Assembly: GCF_963259705.1 (NCBI RefSeq)
Contig: NC_081861.1
Location: 65,329,623 to 65,393,622, forward strand
Source of the DNA: Myotis daubentonii
Taxonomy: Eukaryota > Chordata > Mammalia > Chiroptera > Vespertilionidae
Length of the DNA stretch: 64,000 nt
Direction of reading: 5' to 3'
Below are positions 1 through 10,334 of this stretch, piece after piece; position 1 is the stretch's first letter, and every line of letters starts with the position of its first letter. The position numbers were made by a program, and so were the translations under genes. The notes under the pieces were generated by a model. That model was not told where the DNA came from. It worked only from the letters and a program-made list of their open reading frames with translations, and did no database searches.

Positions 1-285
1 TCATGGTAAAGGGACTGGAGTCCTTGTTGATTAAAACACCTTGGTGGCTGCGGTGACTGGCAGTGGCTGCAACAGTGGGGTGATGGGGCTGGTGCCTTCC
101 CCTGATCAGCCCAGTTGCTTCCCACAAAGGGAGGCCAGACTGTGGCTTAGGCCCACTCCGCAAGGGGAGCAGGGAGCAAGGAGTAGGACATCCCCTGAGG
201 GCTCCCAGTATGTGATAGGGGGCAAGCTGGGCTGAGGGACACCCACCTCCTCCAGTGCACAAATTTTTGTGCACCAGGACTCTAG
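1..285 (+). mobile_element. Helitron, 3' part (HeliBat-like)
   Basis: GC-rich sequence ends in the HeliBat signature: a short palindrome (GTGCACAAATTTTTGTGCAC) followed within about 10 bases by CTAG at 282-285. The 5' end lies outside the window. A second Helitron starts three bases later, so the two are joined head to tail. No Rep/helicase coding is visible, so this is a non-autonomous copy. The open frame at 41-235 is a by-product of GC content. Confidence 0.8.
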
Positions 286-287
286 TA

Positions 288-1679
288 TCCTATCTAATAA
301 AAGAGAAACATGGTAATTAGCCGTACCTCTGCTACCCTTCCCATTGGCTAATCAGGGCGATATGCAAATTAACTGCCAGCCAAGATGGCGGCCAGAAACC
401 AGGAAGCTTGAAGTAAACATGAGGCTTGCTTGCTTCAGTGACAGAGGACGCCAACGTTCCCTGCCTGCCGCTGCCGGCCTCTGAGCTTGCAGTTTGAAAC
501 ATTGTTACAAATATAGAAGCTAAACAAAACCCCAGAAACCTGATTTAAGCCAGCTGGGATATCAGAGCTGGAGTTGAAACAGTGTTTCGATTATAGAACC
601 CAAACAAACCAGATACCTGCTTTCAGCAGTGGAGGCCTAAGAGCTGGAGCCAAGCCTCAGAGCTAAAGCTGGCCCAGAATAAAAAAAAAAAAAAGAAAAA
701 AAGGAGCGGTTGGGAGCTTCAGTCACCCACCAGCCTGAAAACAGCCCTCAGCCCCTCACCCAGACTGGCCAGGCAACCCAGTGGGGACCCGCACCCTGAT
801 CCAGGACACCCTTCAGGGCAAACCAGCTGGCCCCCACCCATGCACCAGGCCTCTATCCTATATAGTAAATGGGTAATATGCCTCCCAGCACCGGGATCAG
901 CGGAGCCGTGAGGCCTTCCAGCACTGGGATCAATGTGACAAGGGACAGTGCCCAAACCCCCTGATTGCCCTGCGTCTCTATGTGTGACAGGGGGCAGGGC
1001 CACAACCTCCCTGTCCACCCTGCTCTGTTCGTGACAGGGGAAGGCGCCCCAACCCCCTGATCAGCCCTGCTCTGTACCTGATAGGGGGGAGCTCCCCAAC
1101 CCCCTGATCGCCCTGTGGCTCTGTGTGTGACAGGGTGTGGCACCCCAGCACCCCCCCCCTCACGGGCCCTGCTCTGTGTGTGACGGGGTAGAGCCATAAC
1201 CTCCCCATCGGCCCTGCTCTGTGTGTGACAGGGGGCGGTGCCCCAACTCACCTATCAGCCCTACTCTGTGAGTAACAGGGGGGAGCTCCCCAACCCAATG
1301 ATCGACCTTGCTCTATGCATGTCAGGGTACGGAGCCCCAACCCCCCTGATGCGCCCTGCTCTGTGAGTGACAGGGGGCAGAGCCCCAACCCCCCCAATCG
1401 GCCCTACCCTGAGTGTGACTGAGGGTGGCATCGCAACCTCCTGATCCGTCCTGCTCTTTGCATGACAGGGGGCGGCGCCCCAACTCCCCAATCAGCCCTG
1501 CTCTGAGCCCGACCAGGGGCTGCACCTAGGGATTGGGCCTGCCCTCTGCCACTCGGGAGCAGGCCTAAGCCAGCAGGTCATTATCTCCCGAGGGGTCCCA
1601 GACTGCAAGAGGGCACAGGCCGGGCTGAGGGACCCCCCTCCCCCCCGAGTGCACAAATTTTTGTGCACCGGGCCTCTAG
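288..1679 (+). mobile_element. Helitron, complete, with internal minisatellite
   Basis: It starts with TCCTATCTAATAAAAGAG, the usual 5' end of bat Helitrons, and ends with the GTGCAC palindrome and CTAG at 1676-1679. Length is about 1.39 kb. The interior holds a poly-A patch near 681-702 and a 48-bp tandem array. No protein-coding domain was seen, so mobilisation would need Rep/helicase in trans. Several overlapping minus-strand frames over 719-1755 are repeats of the array and not genes. Confidence 0.8.
930..1508. repeat. 48-bp GC-rich tandem repeat (about 12 copies)
   Basis: The phrase GTGACAGGGGGC...CCCAACCCCCTGATC...CCCTGCTCTG recurs with a spacing of 44-53 bases, usually 47-48. Anchor points include 983, 1031, 1078, 1127, 1180, 1224, 1272, 1319 and 1367. 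Copies are diverged, with about 70-90% identity by eye. The array is confined to the Helitron interior. Confidence 0.8.
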
Positions 1680-1681
1680 TA

Positions 1682-1998
1682 TATATATAAAAGCTTAAGC
1701 GACCATTTGACCTGTAGCTATGACACACACTGACCACCAGGGGGCAGACGCTCAATGCACAGGCATGGAAACATGGAACTGACTGATGAATCTCAGAGGG
1801 AAGCAGGGAGTGGGCAAGGTGAGAAGAGATTAACCAAATATCTTATATGCAAAGTAGAGGTCTGGTGCATGGATTTGTGCACTGGTGGGGTCCCTCAGCC
1901 TGGCCTCCGACATCCCTCGAGGGGTCCCAGATTGCGAGAGGGCACAGGCCAGGCTGAGGGACCCCACAGGTGCACAAATCCATGCACTGGGCCTCTAG
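1682..1998 (+). mobile_element. Helitron with palindromic 3' end and captured L1 piece
   Basis: It directly follows the previous CTAG. The 5' end is TATATATAAAAGC followed by the block 'GACCACCAGGGGGCAG' seen at other Helitron starts in this window. The 3' CTAG is at 1995-1998. About 1770-1850 resembles an L1 3' UTR fragment carried inside. From 1855 to 1998 the left and right halves are inverted copies of a Helitron terminus: 'tgcatggatttgtgcac' mirrors 'gtgcacaaatccatgca', and 'ggtccctcagcctgg' mirrors 'ccaggctgagggacc'. Confidence 0.7.
1734..1747 (+). promoter_or_regulatory. CTCF-like motif in Helitron 5' region
   Basis: The sequence CCACCAGGGGGCAG matches the core of the vertebrate CTCF consensus. 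Related forms occur at the 5' ends of two other Helitrons (39119-39130 minus and 63370-63383 plus). The match is direct; occupancy is only inferred. Confidence 0.4.
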
Positions 1999-1999
1999 T

Positions 2000-2282
2000 A
2001 AGATTATATAAATTTCAAGTGTACAGTATTATAATAAATCATCTATCATTATGTGCTCATCACTCAAAGTTTAGTCTTCTTCCATCAACATTTGACCCTC
2101 TTTACCCTCTTCTTCCTTCCCCTAACCCCCTCCACATCTGGTAGCCCCCATATTGTTGTCTGGGTCAATAAATATTTTATTTGTCTATTTTATTTATTCA
2201 GTAGTTTCCTTCTATTTTATATCCCACATATGAGTAACCCTGCTGGTTTTTTTATCTCCATTTGATCAGTATTTTTTTACTT
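2000..2282 (-). mobile_element. L1 3' UTR fragment, antisense
   Basis: The run 'gtgtacagtattataataaatcatc...ttgaccctctttaccc...' and 'cccacatatgagt' is the antisense of a mammalian L1 3' UTR. It is decayed and lacks coding sequence. Confidence 0.55.
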
Positions 2283-2487
2283 TAAATATATTTTTTATTG
2301 ATTTTTTACAGAGAAGAAGGGAAAGGGATAGAGAGAAACATCGATGAGAGAGAAACATCGATCAGCACATCGCCTACTGGGGATTGAGTCTTCAACCAAG
2401 ATACATGACCTTGATGGGATCAAACCTAGGACCCTTCAGTCTGCAACCCAATGCTCTACCCATGAGCCAAACCAGTTAAGGCTGATC
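2283..2487 (-). mobile_element. Ves SINE, antisense
   Basis: Antisense order of Ves parts: A/T tail ('tatattttttattgatttttta'), the GA-rich segment, twin 'gaaacatcgat' motifs, then the tRNA-derived head with box B ('gatcaaacctaggacc') and 'gagccaaaccagtt'. Moderately diverged. Confidence 0.85.
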
Positions 2488-3059
2488 AGTATTTTAATAT
2501 TCTTTGAACTTGATAAAGAATTAGGGCACACTTTAACTTTCCTCTATCTTATCTCTTTTATGCTACTGTATATTACTTTAGTCTTACTTTATTTCTCCCT
2601 TTAACAAAAGAATATATTTGTACTCAGTCACTATTTTTAGTATGTACATGTACAGTCACTATTAATAAAGTTTACTCAATTATTTTACAATATTCTTTGG
2701 TTATAATTGCTTTTTGCAAGCATTCTTCCCTATGAGTTTATTTTTCTTCTTACTGAAATATATTCCAAAAGTTTTCACTAAAATATGAAAATGTCCTTAG
2801 TTCACCTCACTATTGAAAGGTAATTTGTCTAGATACCAAATATAGGTTAGCAATCATTTTATCTCTACACTGGGACAGTCTAATGATCAGTCTAATGTTT
2901 TATGTGACAGTCAGACCAGTACTGTTTCTTTGTAGATATTCTGTGTAGATATTTATTGTATTAGTAACTAAAAAAATAAGGTTATTTTATCCCAGAATTC
3001 TTGTAAGTATCAATTTGTGTTTATATATCATGGTCAGGATATTACTTATCTCTCTTTTT
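2488..3059. other. Unassigned AT-rich sequence
   Basis: No gene, RNA or clear repeat was recognised. The stretch is AT-rich and may include unrecognised old L1 sequence. Confidence 0.4.
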
Positions 3060-4060
3060 TATTTAAAACATTTATTTTATTCTTATTGAGGTAAAACTTA
3101 TATTCTGGCAAATGAATAGATTTTACCATGTAAGTTGGTGAGCTTTTCCAAATGTACCCATGTAACCAACAGAAACTTTGAAAATACATAACATTTCAAT
3201 AACTCCAGAAACTTTCTTCATGTTCTTTCTAGTCACTTCTTACTAACTCATAGGAAAACACAGTTCTGATCACTGTTACCCAAAATTATTTTCCTATTCT
3301 ATAAATTTATTTAAAAGTAATAATAAAATATCTGCTATTTTGTGCCCACCTTCTTTTGTTCAGCATGTTGGTGAGATATATCCACGCTATTTCATGTATT
3401 AGTAATTTGTTCTTTTGTTGTTTCAGTTGAGTAATATTTTATTGTATAAAAATATCAAAAGTTGTAATTCCATCTTCTTTAGATGAACAATTGGGTTGTT
3501 TCAAATGTTTTTCCTGTTAATAAAGTTTGATTAAAATGCTTTGTAAGTCTTTTGTTAAGCATGTGTTTTCATTTGTTTTGTGTAAGTTCCTAAAAGGAGA
3601 ATTTCCACATCATATGCTAGGTATATGTTTTAAATTGTAAGATATTATAAATTAGTGTTCCCAAAGTGGCTGAACCATTTTACATTCTCATCAGTGATAT
3701 GTGAGAGTTTAGTTGCTCCACATCCCCACCAGTATCTTGTATGTCATTATGTTTTGTTTTTATTGTTTAATAATTCTGATATTTGAGTAATTTGCCTTTT
3801 ATTGTAGAATTAATTTCATTTTCCTGAAAACTAAAGATGTTGAGTACCTATTCCTGTACTTATTAGGTATTCATATATTGTTTGTGCTTTTTCAATTATT
3901 TTGAACATCTTTATTGATTTGTCTTTTTATTATTGAGTTGTAAGAATTTCTTTCTATGCACAGGCAAGACACACACATTCTATAAACAAATTTGCTTTTG
4001 AGTTGCCTTTTCATTTTTTTTTACTAGTTATTATTAATAATTCCAATTTATCATATATCC
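3060..4060 (-). mobile_element. Old L1 (L1M-type) 3' region, antisense
   Basis: The antisense L1 3' end is recognisable: 'tattgaggtaaaacttatattctgg', 'catgtaaccaacag', 'gttgggttgtttc' and 'ccaaagtggctgaaccattttacattc'. Order and spacing follow the L1M consensus. No reading frame survives. Strong divergence indicates an old insertion. Confidence 0.75.
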
Positions 4061-4153
4061 TTTATAGTTATGGTTTCTTGTGTACTATATAAGAAGCTTT
4101 GGATAATCCCAAGGTGGCAAAATTGTGCTCCTATGTATACCTCTAGAAAAGTG

Positions 4154-4154
<1 letters not shown>

Positions 4155-4206
<52 letters not shown>
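4155..4206. repeat. (TA)n microsatellite
   Basis: About 26 uninterrupted TA units lie at the tail side of the adjoining antisense Ves SINE, so it probably grew from the SINE tail. The Ile/Tyr-rich frames on both strands here are artefacts of this repeat. Confidence 0.95.
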
Positions 4207-4210
<4 letters not shown>

Positions 4211-4400
4211 TTCCGAGAGGAAAGAAGAGGGAGAGAGAGAGAGAAAGATCAATGATGACAGAATCATTGATAGGCGGTCTCCTGCAGGCCCCCTACTGGG
4301 GATTGAGCCCAAAACCCAGGTATGTGCCCTGACCAGGAATCAAACTGTGACCTCCTGGTTCATAGGTTGATGCTCAACCTCTGAGCCACATCAGCCAGGA
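4207..4400 (-). mobile_element. Ves SINE, antisense
   Basis: GA-rich segment, 'gatcaatgatgacagaatcattgat', 'tactggggattgagccc', box-B-derived 'ggaatcaaactgtgacctcctggttcat' and 'ctcaacctctgagccac' follow the antisense Ves order. This is the older subtype ('gacctcctggttcat'). Confidence 0.85.
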
Positions 4401-4711
4401 GAAAAGTAATTGTTTTAAGTTTTAGGTTTAGTAATAAGATCTTTCTTGAAATATTTTTGTGTACAAAGTGAGGAAAAGTTTTAGGTTCATTTTTTCCCCA
4501 AGTGATTATTGATTTCATAAAAAATATTAAAGGCTGCCCCTTTCCACATTGAATACTTTTAGCACTTCGCTGACTATGAATATAAATTTACTCTAAATTT
4601 ACAAGTATATTTCTGGACTTTATTATTTCCCAATGGATATCCCATATCATGCCTGGTCTTAGGCTTATACTATAGCATCTATTTTTTTTTAAAGTTCGTA
4701 GTGACATTTCC

Positions 4712-4890
4712 TTTTTAAAAAATGTATGTGTTTATTTATTTTGAGAGAGAGCGAGAGAGAACATTGATTTGTTGTTCTACTTATTTATGCATTAATTAGT
4801 TGATTCCTGTATTGCCCTGACCAGGGATTAAGCCCACAACCTTGGCATATTGGAATGATGCTCTAACCAAGTGAGCAACCCGGCCAGGGC
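4712..4890 (-). mobile_element. Diverged tRNA-derived SINE (Ves-like), antisense
   Basis: 'gagagagagcgagagagaacattgatt', 'ccctgaccagggattaagcccacaacc' and 'gctctaaccaagtgagcaacccggccaggg' are the antisense parts of an old bat tRNA-derived SINE. It is more diverged than neighbouring Ves copies. Confidence 0.75.
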
Positions 4891-5084
4891 CCCACATCAT
4901 CTTGATTACAGTAGACATATAAGGACTGGTTAGTCAAATAATTAAAAGCTAAGAAACAACAATGAAAGCATCAATATACATTGATGTGAGTTGCTAGGAA
5001 TACCTAAGCTAGGATATCTCTAAATAAAAATAAAAAACATTAAGAGTACTAATTATATTAGAAGACACTTATGAACATTAAAAT

Positions 5085-5290
5085 TTAAAAAATAATTTTT
5101 ATTTATCAATTACAGTTGAAATGGAATGTTATATTAGTTTAAGGTGCACAAAACAGTGATTAGATATTTATAAACTTGTTAAGTGATCACTCTGATAAGT
5201 CTACTACCCATCTAACACCATACATAGTTAATACAAAATTATTGACTATATTCCCTATGCTGTACTATTGTTTTTTAGATTCCACATAGT
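5085..5290 (-). mobile_element. L1 3' UTR fragment, antisense
   Basis: 'gttaagtgatcactctgataagtctactacccatctaacaccatacatagtt' and 'ttattgactatattccctatgctgtac' match the antisense L1MA-type 3' UTR. Decayed and non-coding. Confidence 0.65.
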
Positions 5291-5559
5291 ACTGAAATCA
5301 TATGGCATTTTAGCAGTGTCACCTCAATAAATTCAATAAAAAAAGCAAACAAACAAAAAACTCTGTTCAAAACAAGCTTTGTAATGTCAACCATGGAAAC
5401 CAACAAGTCTTCTTTCATTTATTTTGTATATTTGAATTTCATGTACTTTTAATTAAAAAATGATTTTCTAGTGTTAACATTAAAAAATGCTATAATCTAT
5501 TTCAAAGCTCTTTATGTTAAATGTAAGAATACATTTAGTGAGGCAAAATTACATTAACA

Positions 5560-5650
5560 AGGACATCCAACTAGTTAGTGCCAGAACTAGAACTAAAACA
5601 CAGATAATCTGACTCTCAGCAACTTCAGGCTGGCTACTTTACCCAGCACT
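5560..5650 (-). mobile_element. MIR SINE fragment, antisense
   Basis: 'catccaactagttagtgccagaactagaacta...cagataatctgactctcag' follows the MIR core in antisense ('cacacagctagtaagtggcagagccagga...'). Old and short. Confidence 0.5.
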
Positions 5651-5869
5651 GGATTAATATTTCACTCTCAAGTCATTCTAATTTTAGTTCTCTAGTTAAG
5701 AAGATAAGTTAAGTTGCATATGAACATAATTTTAATGAACTAATCATGGGTCCTCACACATTCAGTCAACCAACAAGACCTACACATTTAGGTGCATAGT
5801 TATGAGTTTGGGGATTCATGTTGGTAAAGAAAAGAACATAAACTTTTGTCCCCAACATATCTAGGTCGG

Positions 5870-6066
5870 TTTGAGTCCCAGTTATACCACCGACTCAGTA
5901 TATAATTTAAGCACAATAGTTAAATTTTTGAGCTTCATTTTACTCATCTGGAAAAGGAGAATAATAATATCATCTTCCAAATGGGGTTGCTTGGAAAATT
6001 AAATAAAATATACAGAAGTACCTAATAGTTTCTGGCACAAATTTTTTGTCAATAAATGTTTTCTTT
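5870..6066 (+). mobile_element. MIR SINE
   Basis: 'gagcttcattttactcatctgg', 'aatggggttgcttggaaaattaaat' and 'tctggcacaaattttttgtcaataaatgtt' follow the MIR sense consensus to its 3' end. Confidence 0.7.
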
Positions 6067-7729
6067 TCACTACTTCTTTCTGTCTTTTGCATTTGTATTT
6101 ACATGAATTTACAGATGCTTACATATTTGTAAATATGATATTTATAAATATATATGTATATATTTATCAAACTTAAACATGTGCTTTTTCTACATACAAA
6201 GAATTCAGATCCATCAATAAACAACAATGTGCAAGAGATTATTTTGGTTGTTAATGTTTCACACATCACAGTCAAGGCTTAGACTAGTTACTACTTTCCA
6301 TTTATAACACCTAGAATTATCTTAAGCTAACAAATACTTATTCTTCATAATATAAATACAACTAGAATTCTACTTTGTGTGTTTGATAATTAGACTACCT
6401 GTCTTGCGAATGTTACCCACTATTCAGTTTTGTTTTTATGCTGTAATTTGTGTGACAATAGATAAATATAAGTTAAAAATAAAGAAACCTTGAAGGGAAA
6501 GAACTTTTTTTATAACCAGATTTTTCAGCTTATTCTGAATCCTTGTTCTGCTTCTTTCTATTAGTTCAGTTTGTGCTGCAAAAATAATCCTAGTTTCAAG
6601 ATAAAATACGTATATAATACTTCTTACAGAGTTTCTTTATTTCCACTCTTATGCTCAACTATCAGCAGGTATTATGTATCATTTAATAACTAGTATGAAA
6701 TAAAACAACTGCCCAGCTTCCATGCTTTAAAACAAAGTTTGCAATTCTTACCCTCTGGTGTCACCTATTGGTTAGATGTTAAAATTACAAGTACTCTTTC
6801 ATATGAATAATCTCAAAAGTATCTGCCTTCGCAGTTTTACTTTCCTAAGGTAATACTGTTTAATTGCATTGTTTTAAATTAAAGCTTTTCAACTTACTTA
6901 CTTTTGAATGTTTAATATGCTGCCCAAATCTCTAATCCACAGAAGATAATATTATTCATAAATGGTCCAACGGAGGGATCAATTGTATTACAATTTTGAA
7001 CCCACTGAAAACTGTCAGACATTACATAGACTTGTCATTTTACTCTCCATTATCATATAGTAAAGTGCAATCCAAATAAAGCAATATATCTGTGAGTATT
7101 AGGTGAAAATATAAAATATACTTACTTTGAATTCTGTATTAGTGTCATGTTGTGTGTTAAAATATTTGTTTTATGCATCCCTCAACTTAAATCAAAAGAA
7201 ATTACTTTAAGTCAAATGAGGCCAAAACTGATTTTTTAAAAAAGAATCACCCATTACACATGTAATGTCCAAAATTGTTGATTACACATACATACATATA
7301 AATAGTTTTCCAGTACTGGAACAACTCCTCAGAATAACAAAATATCTTTTGAAGGGATGCTTTGGAAGAGATTGAGTATGCATGATAGATCTGTTTATTA
7401 TACTATTTTATATTCTTTTCTTGTAGGGCTTCAGAGAAAAGCTATTGTACATAGAAATAAAAAATAAAAAATTATTGTTACAGATGACGCATTTTAGAAA
7501 AGGCTGATAAATCACTATGTATATGGCTCACTATGTTTGTATATTATTAGCATACTAATAATAGTAATTATTCATTGTCCTGAGATAAAATCCCTTTTTC
7601 TCTAGTACTTACAGTATACTACTCTGTGCTTTTATATTCTATATTCAGAATATCTGGTTCTTAGTTTTGAAACCTTGAGGCTTTCAAAATATGTCACTGG
7701 TTCAACAGATGAATTAATTAAATAGTAAG
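6067..7729. other. Unassigned non-repeat AT-rich sequence
   Basis: About 1.7 kb with no recognised transposon, RNA or long open frame. It may be unique intergenic or intronic sequence. Confidence 0.4.
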
Positions 7730-7737
7730 CTCTAGAT

Positions 7738-8048
7738 CAGAGGTTCTCAACCTGTGAGTCGCGACCCCTTTGGGGGTTGAATGATTCTTTCACAGGGGTC
7801 GCCTAAGACCATCGGAAAACACATATATAATTACATATTGTTTTTGTGATTAATCACTATGCTTTAATTATGTTCAATTTGTAACAATGAAAATACATCC
7901 TGCATATCAGATATTTACATTATGATTCATAACAGTAGCAACATTACAGTTATGAAGTAGCAATGAAAATAATTTTATGGTTGGGGGTCACCACAACATG
8001 AGGAACTGTATTAAAGGGTCGCAGCATTAGGAAGGTTGAGAACCACTG
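7738..8048 (+). mobile_element. SPIN-type non-autonomous hAT element, 311 bp
   Basis: Terminal inverted repeats are CAGAGGTTCTCAACCTGTGAG at the left and GGTTGAGAACCACTG at the right. A perfect 8-bp duplication, CTCTAGAT, flanks the element at 7730-7737 and 8049-8056. The interior ('cctaagaccatcggaaaacac', 'atattgtttttgtgattaatc', 'gaaaataattttatggttggg') is that of SPIN ('space invader') hAT elements, known from published work for patchy horizontal transfer among vertebrates, bats included. No transposase is encoded. Confidence 0.88.
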
Positions 8049-8056
8049 CTCTAGAT

Positions 8057-8714
8057 GAAGGCAAATTTACCATAGATCTCCAAATCTTGTTGTCTAAATA
8101 AAACTGAAAAATACAATGGAGATTTTCCCTTGCACAAAATTTATTAGTCATTTTATTGTCATTTAATTCCTTTATTTTGGAGTCGATCATTGCTTATGAC
8201 ATTTATTTTACTTTCTTGAGAGATAACTATTTTTATTTTCAGGTCTCAGAAACTGGTTTCATTACCATTGGTCACTCAATAAATTAATATATAGGCAAGA
8301 TTCTGTTAAACAACAGGTGTGTTATAAGGAAAGAATCATTAAACTGTGGATAAGCTCGCCAAGGGATTAGTTCTTATGCTTATTTATATTCAAATACAGG
8401 GGTAACTATTTCAACTCTACACTCTCTAATTTTCTCTGTCTGTCCTTATTGGCTAGTGCTTTAGTTACTGTTCGGTTGACATCTTCCTCTAGAGCACTAT
8501 TTATGTGAGGCCATTGATTACAGGTTTTCAAATGTAATTCTGACACTATCTAGAATTAGGTCAAATTTCACAGGTTGAAGACACATCCCCCCACAGACTC
8601 CTCTCCCTTCAGACACCAGCCACAAGCTCCAGGGTTTCCAGGTTTCCTGAACTTCTGCCAAGCTGGCTACAAATGTGAGGATTCCCACTGCCCTGTAGGT
8701 TTTGTTTTGTTTTA
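8057..8714. other. Unassigned sequence
   Basis: No repeat or gene was recognised. The short open frame at 8575-8799 runs into L1 sequence and has no homology I can name. Confidence 0.35.
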
Positions 8715-9656
8715 TAAGAGGGTGGATAATTTATTTATTTGTACTATTTTTTGTGTGTGTTTCAATTACAGTGTTAGTTTCATATGTACAGCAAAGTAGC
8801 TAGATTTTAAAAAGTCACGTACTTTACAGAGTTGCCCTCCTGCTGTTTCAAAAACCCATCTGGCCCCAAAATATTTATCTCGATATTATTGACTATAGTC
8901 CTATGCTGTAATGTACATCTCTGTGGCTATTTTGTAACTACTCATTTGTACTGCTTAATCTCTTTACTTTTTCACCCAGCCCCCAAACCCCTCCCCTCTG
9001 ACAGCTGTCAGTCTGTTCTCTGTATCTATGAGTCTGTTTTTATTTTGTTTGTTGATTTGATAATTTGCTAGGGCACTGTAGGATTCAATATAAATAACAA
9101 AGACTTCCTGTCACTCAGAAAATTCTAAGTTTAGTGCTCCCTTCTAGGAATCAGTCCAAAGACCAAATTCTTTATTATAAAACAGGTTTCTACCAGTTTG
9201 TTTCCTGTATCTATGAGTCTGTTTTGTTTTGCTTTCATTTATTTTGTTTTTTAAATTCCACATATAAGTGAAATTATACAGTATCTGTTTTTCTCTGACT
9301 TATTTCACTTAGCATAATACCATCTAGGTCAATCCATGTTGTCACAAATGGCAAGATTTCATTCTTCTTATAGCTGAGTAATATCTTATCATCTATATCT
9401 ATATCTATATCTATATCTATATCTATATCTATATCTATATCTATATCTACATCTATCTCTCTCTATATATATACACACACACATATATACACATTTTCTT
9501 TATATATTCATCTATTGATAAATACTTAGGTTGCTTTTATATCTTGGCTATTATAAATAATTTTGCAATAAACATAGGGATACATACATGTTTTTAAATT
9601 AGTGTTTAGAAGTGAAATTGCTGGATTGTATGGTAGGTCTATTTTTAACTTTTTGA
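8715..9656 (-). mobile_element. L1 3' region, antisense (left part of a broken L1)
   Basis: L1MA-type 3' UTR in antisense: 'acccctcccctctgacagctgtcag', 'gttctctgtatctatgagtctg', 'ttatttcacttagcataata' and 'aaattgctggattgtatggtaggtctattttta'. About 9059-9190 does not fit the L1, and the 'tctatgagtctgttttg' phrase recurs after it. The same L1 resumes at 11752 after the NPM1 retrocopy. Confidence 0.8.
9390..9460. repeat. (TATATC)n microsatellite
   Basis: About ten units of 'tatatc' are followed by degenerate TA/CA repeats up to about 9485. The array lies inside antisense L1 sequence. Confidence 0.9.
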
Positions 9657-9965
9657 TAAAAAAATAAACAGTGCAACTTTATTAAAATGCTGAGTTTATT
9701 TTCACATGTATATTTTTGTCTCCCCACCATTGCCATTTGTCTGACCACCACTACTACTATGTCTTATAACATTCCATACATACTTAAAGCCAAGCAAAGG
9801 GTGGAGTTCCATCTTTAAAAACTAAACACGCATTTTGGACAACACATTCTTGGCCCTGGAAACTGAGTGTTTATCAGACACGGTAGGGAAGTTCTCACTC
9901 TGCATTATAAGAGGGACAGTCAGATATCAACTGTTACAGAAATGAAATAAAATGCAAAATTTTAA

Positions 9966-10334
9966 CCCATAAGTGTCTGTAGACACAAGCAGCGAACCTT
10001 CCCCTATGCCACGCACGTCTATAAAAAAAAAAAAAGTTTTCCCTAAGTGGCAGCCCTGGACACAGATACCAGGGGGTTGAGGGCATGAGTGGGGGGGTGG
10101 GGGTAATGGGGGGGGATAAGGACACATATGTAATACCTTAATCAAAAAGAAAAAAAGAAAAAATAAAATCATTTTTTGTGAGAATTGTCAGCTGAACATA
10201 TCCAAGAACACCCCAATGGTGAGTTATATATTTATTGTTATAATATTCATTGAAAATTGATTTCTTTAAATTAAATTCAAAATATCGTGGCGTGTGGGGA
10301 TGGTTTCTGTTTTGGACGCGTGGTAGTTAAGTGG
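9966..10334 (+). mobile_element. TTAA-flanked insertion (piggyBac-like), with an L1 tail inside
   Basis: The 369-bp insert interrupts the NPM1 3' UTR exactly at a TTAA, which is present on both sides (9962-9965 and 10335-10338). TTAA duplication is the piggyBac signature. Ends are CCCATAAGTGTC and, inverted, CCACTTAACTACC, sharing only a weak terminal repeat. About 10040-10165 looks like an L1 3' end ('cctggacacagatacc', G-rich run, 'acatatgtaatacctt', A-rich tail), so a second insertion probably lies within. No transposase is visible. Confidence 0.55.

Noticed and set aside
930..1508. CRISPR-like array
   Set aside because: Repeats are contiguous, diverged and lack unique spacers of fixed length. 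The host is a vertebrate and the array lies in a Helitron.
719..1755. Several overlapping minus-strand open frames
   Set aside because: They follow the 48-bp GC-rich tandem repeat in all frames and encode low-complexity peptides with no domain.
4070..4312. Open frames with Ile-Tyr runs on both strands
   Set aside because: Products of the (TA)n microsatellite and a Ves SINE. The same applies at 33027-33332 and 63217-63570.
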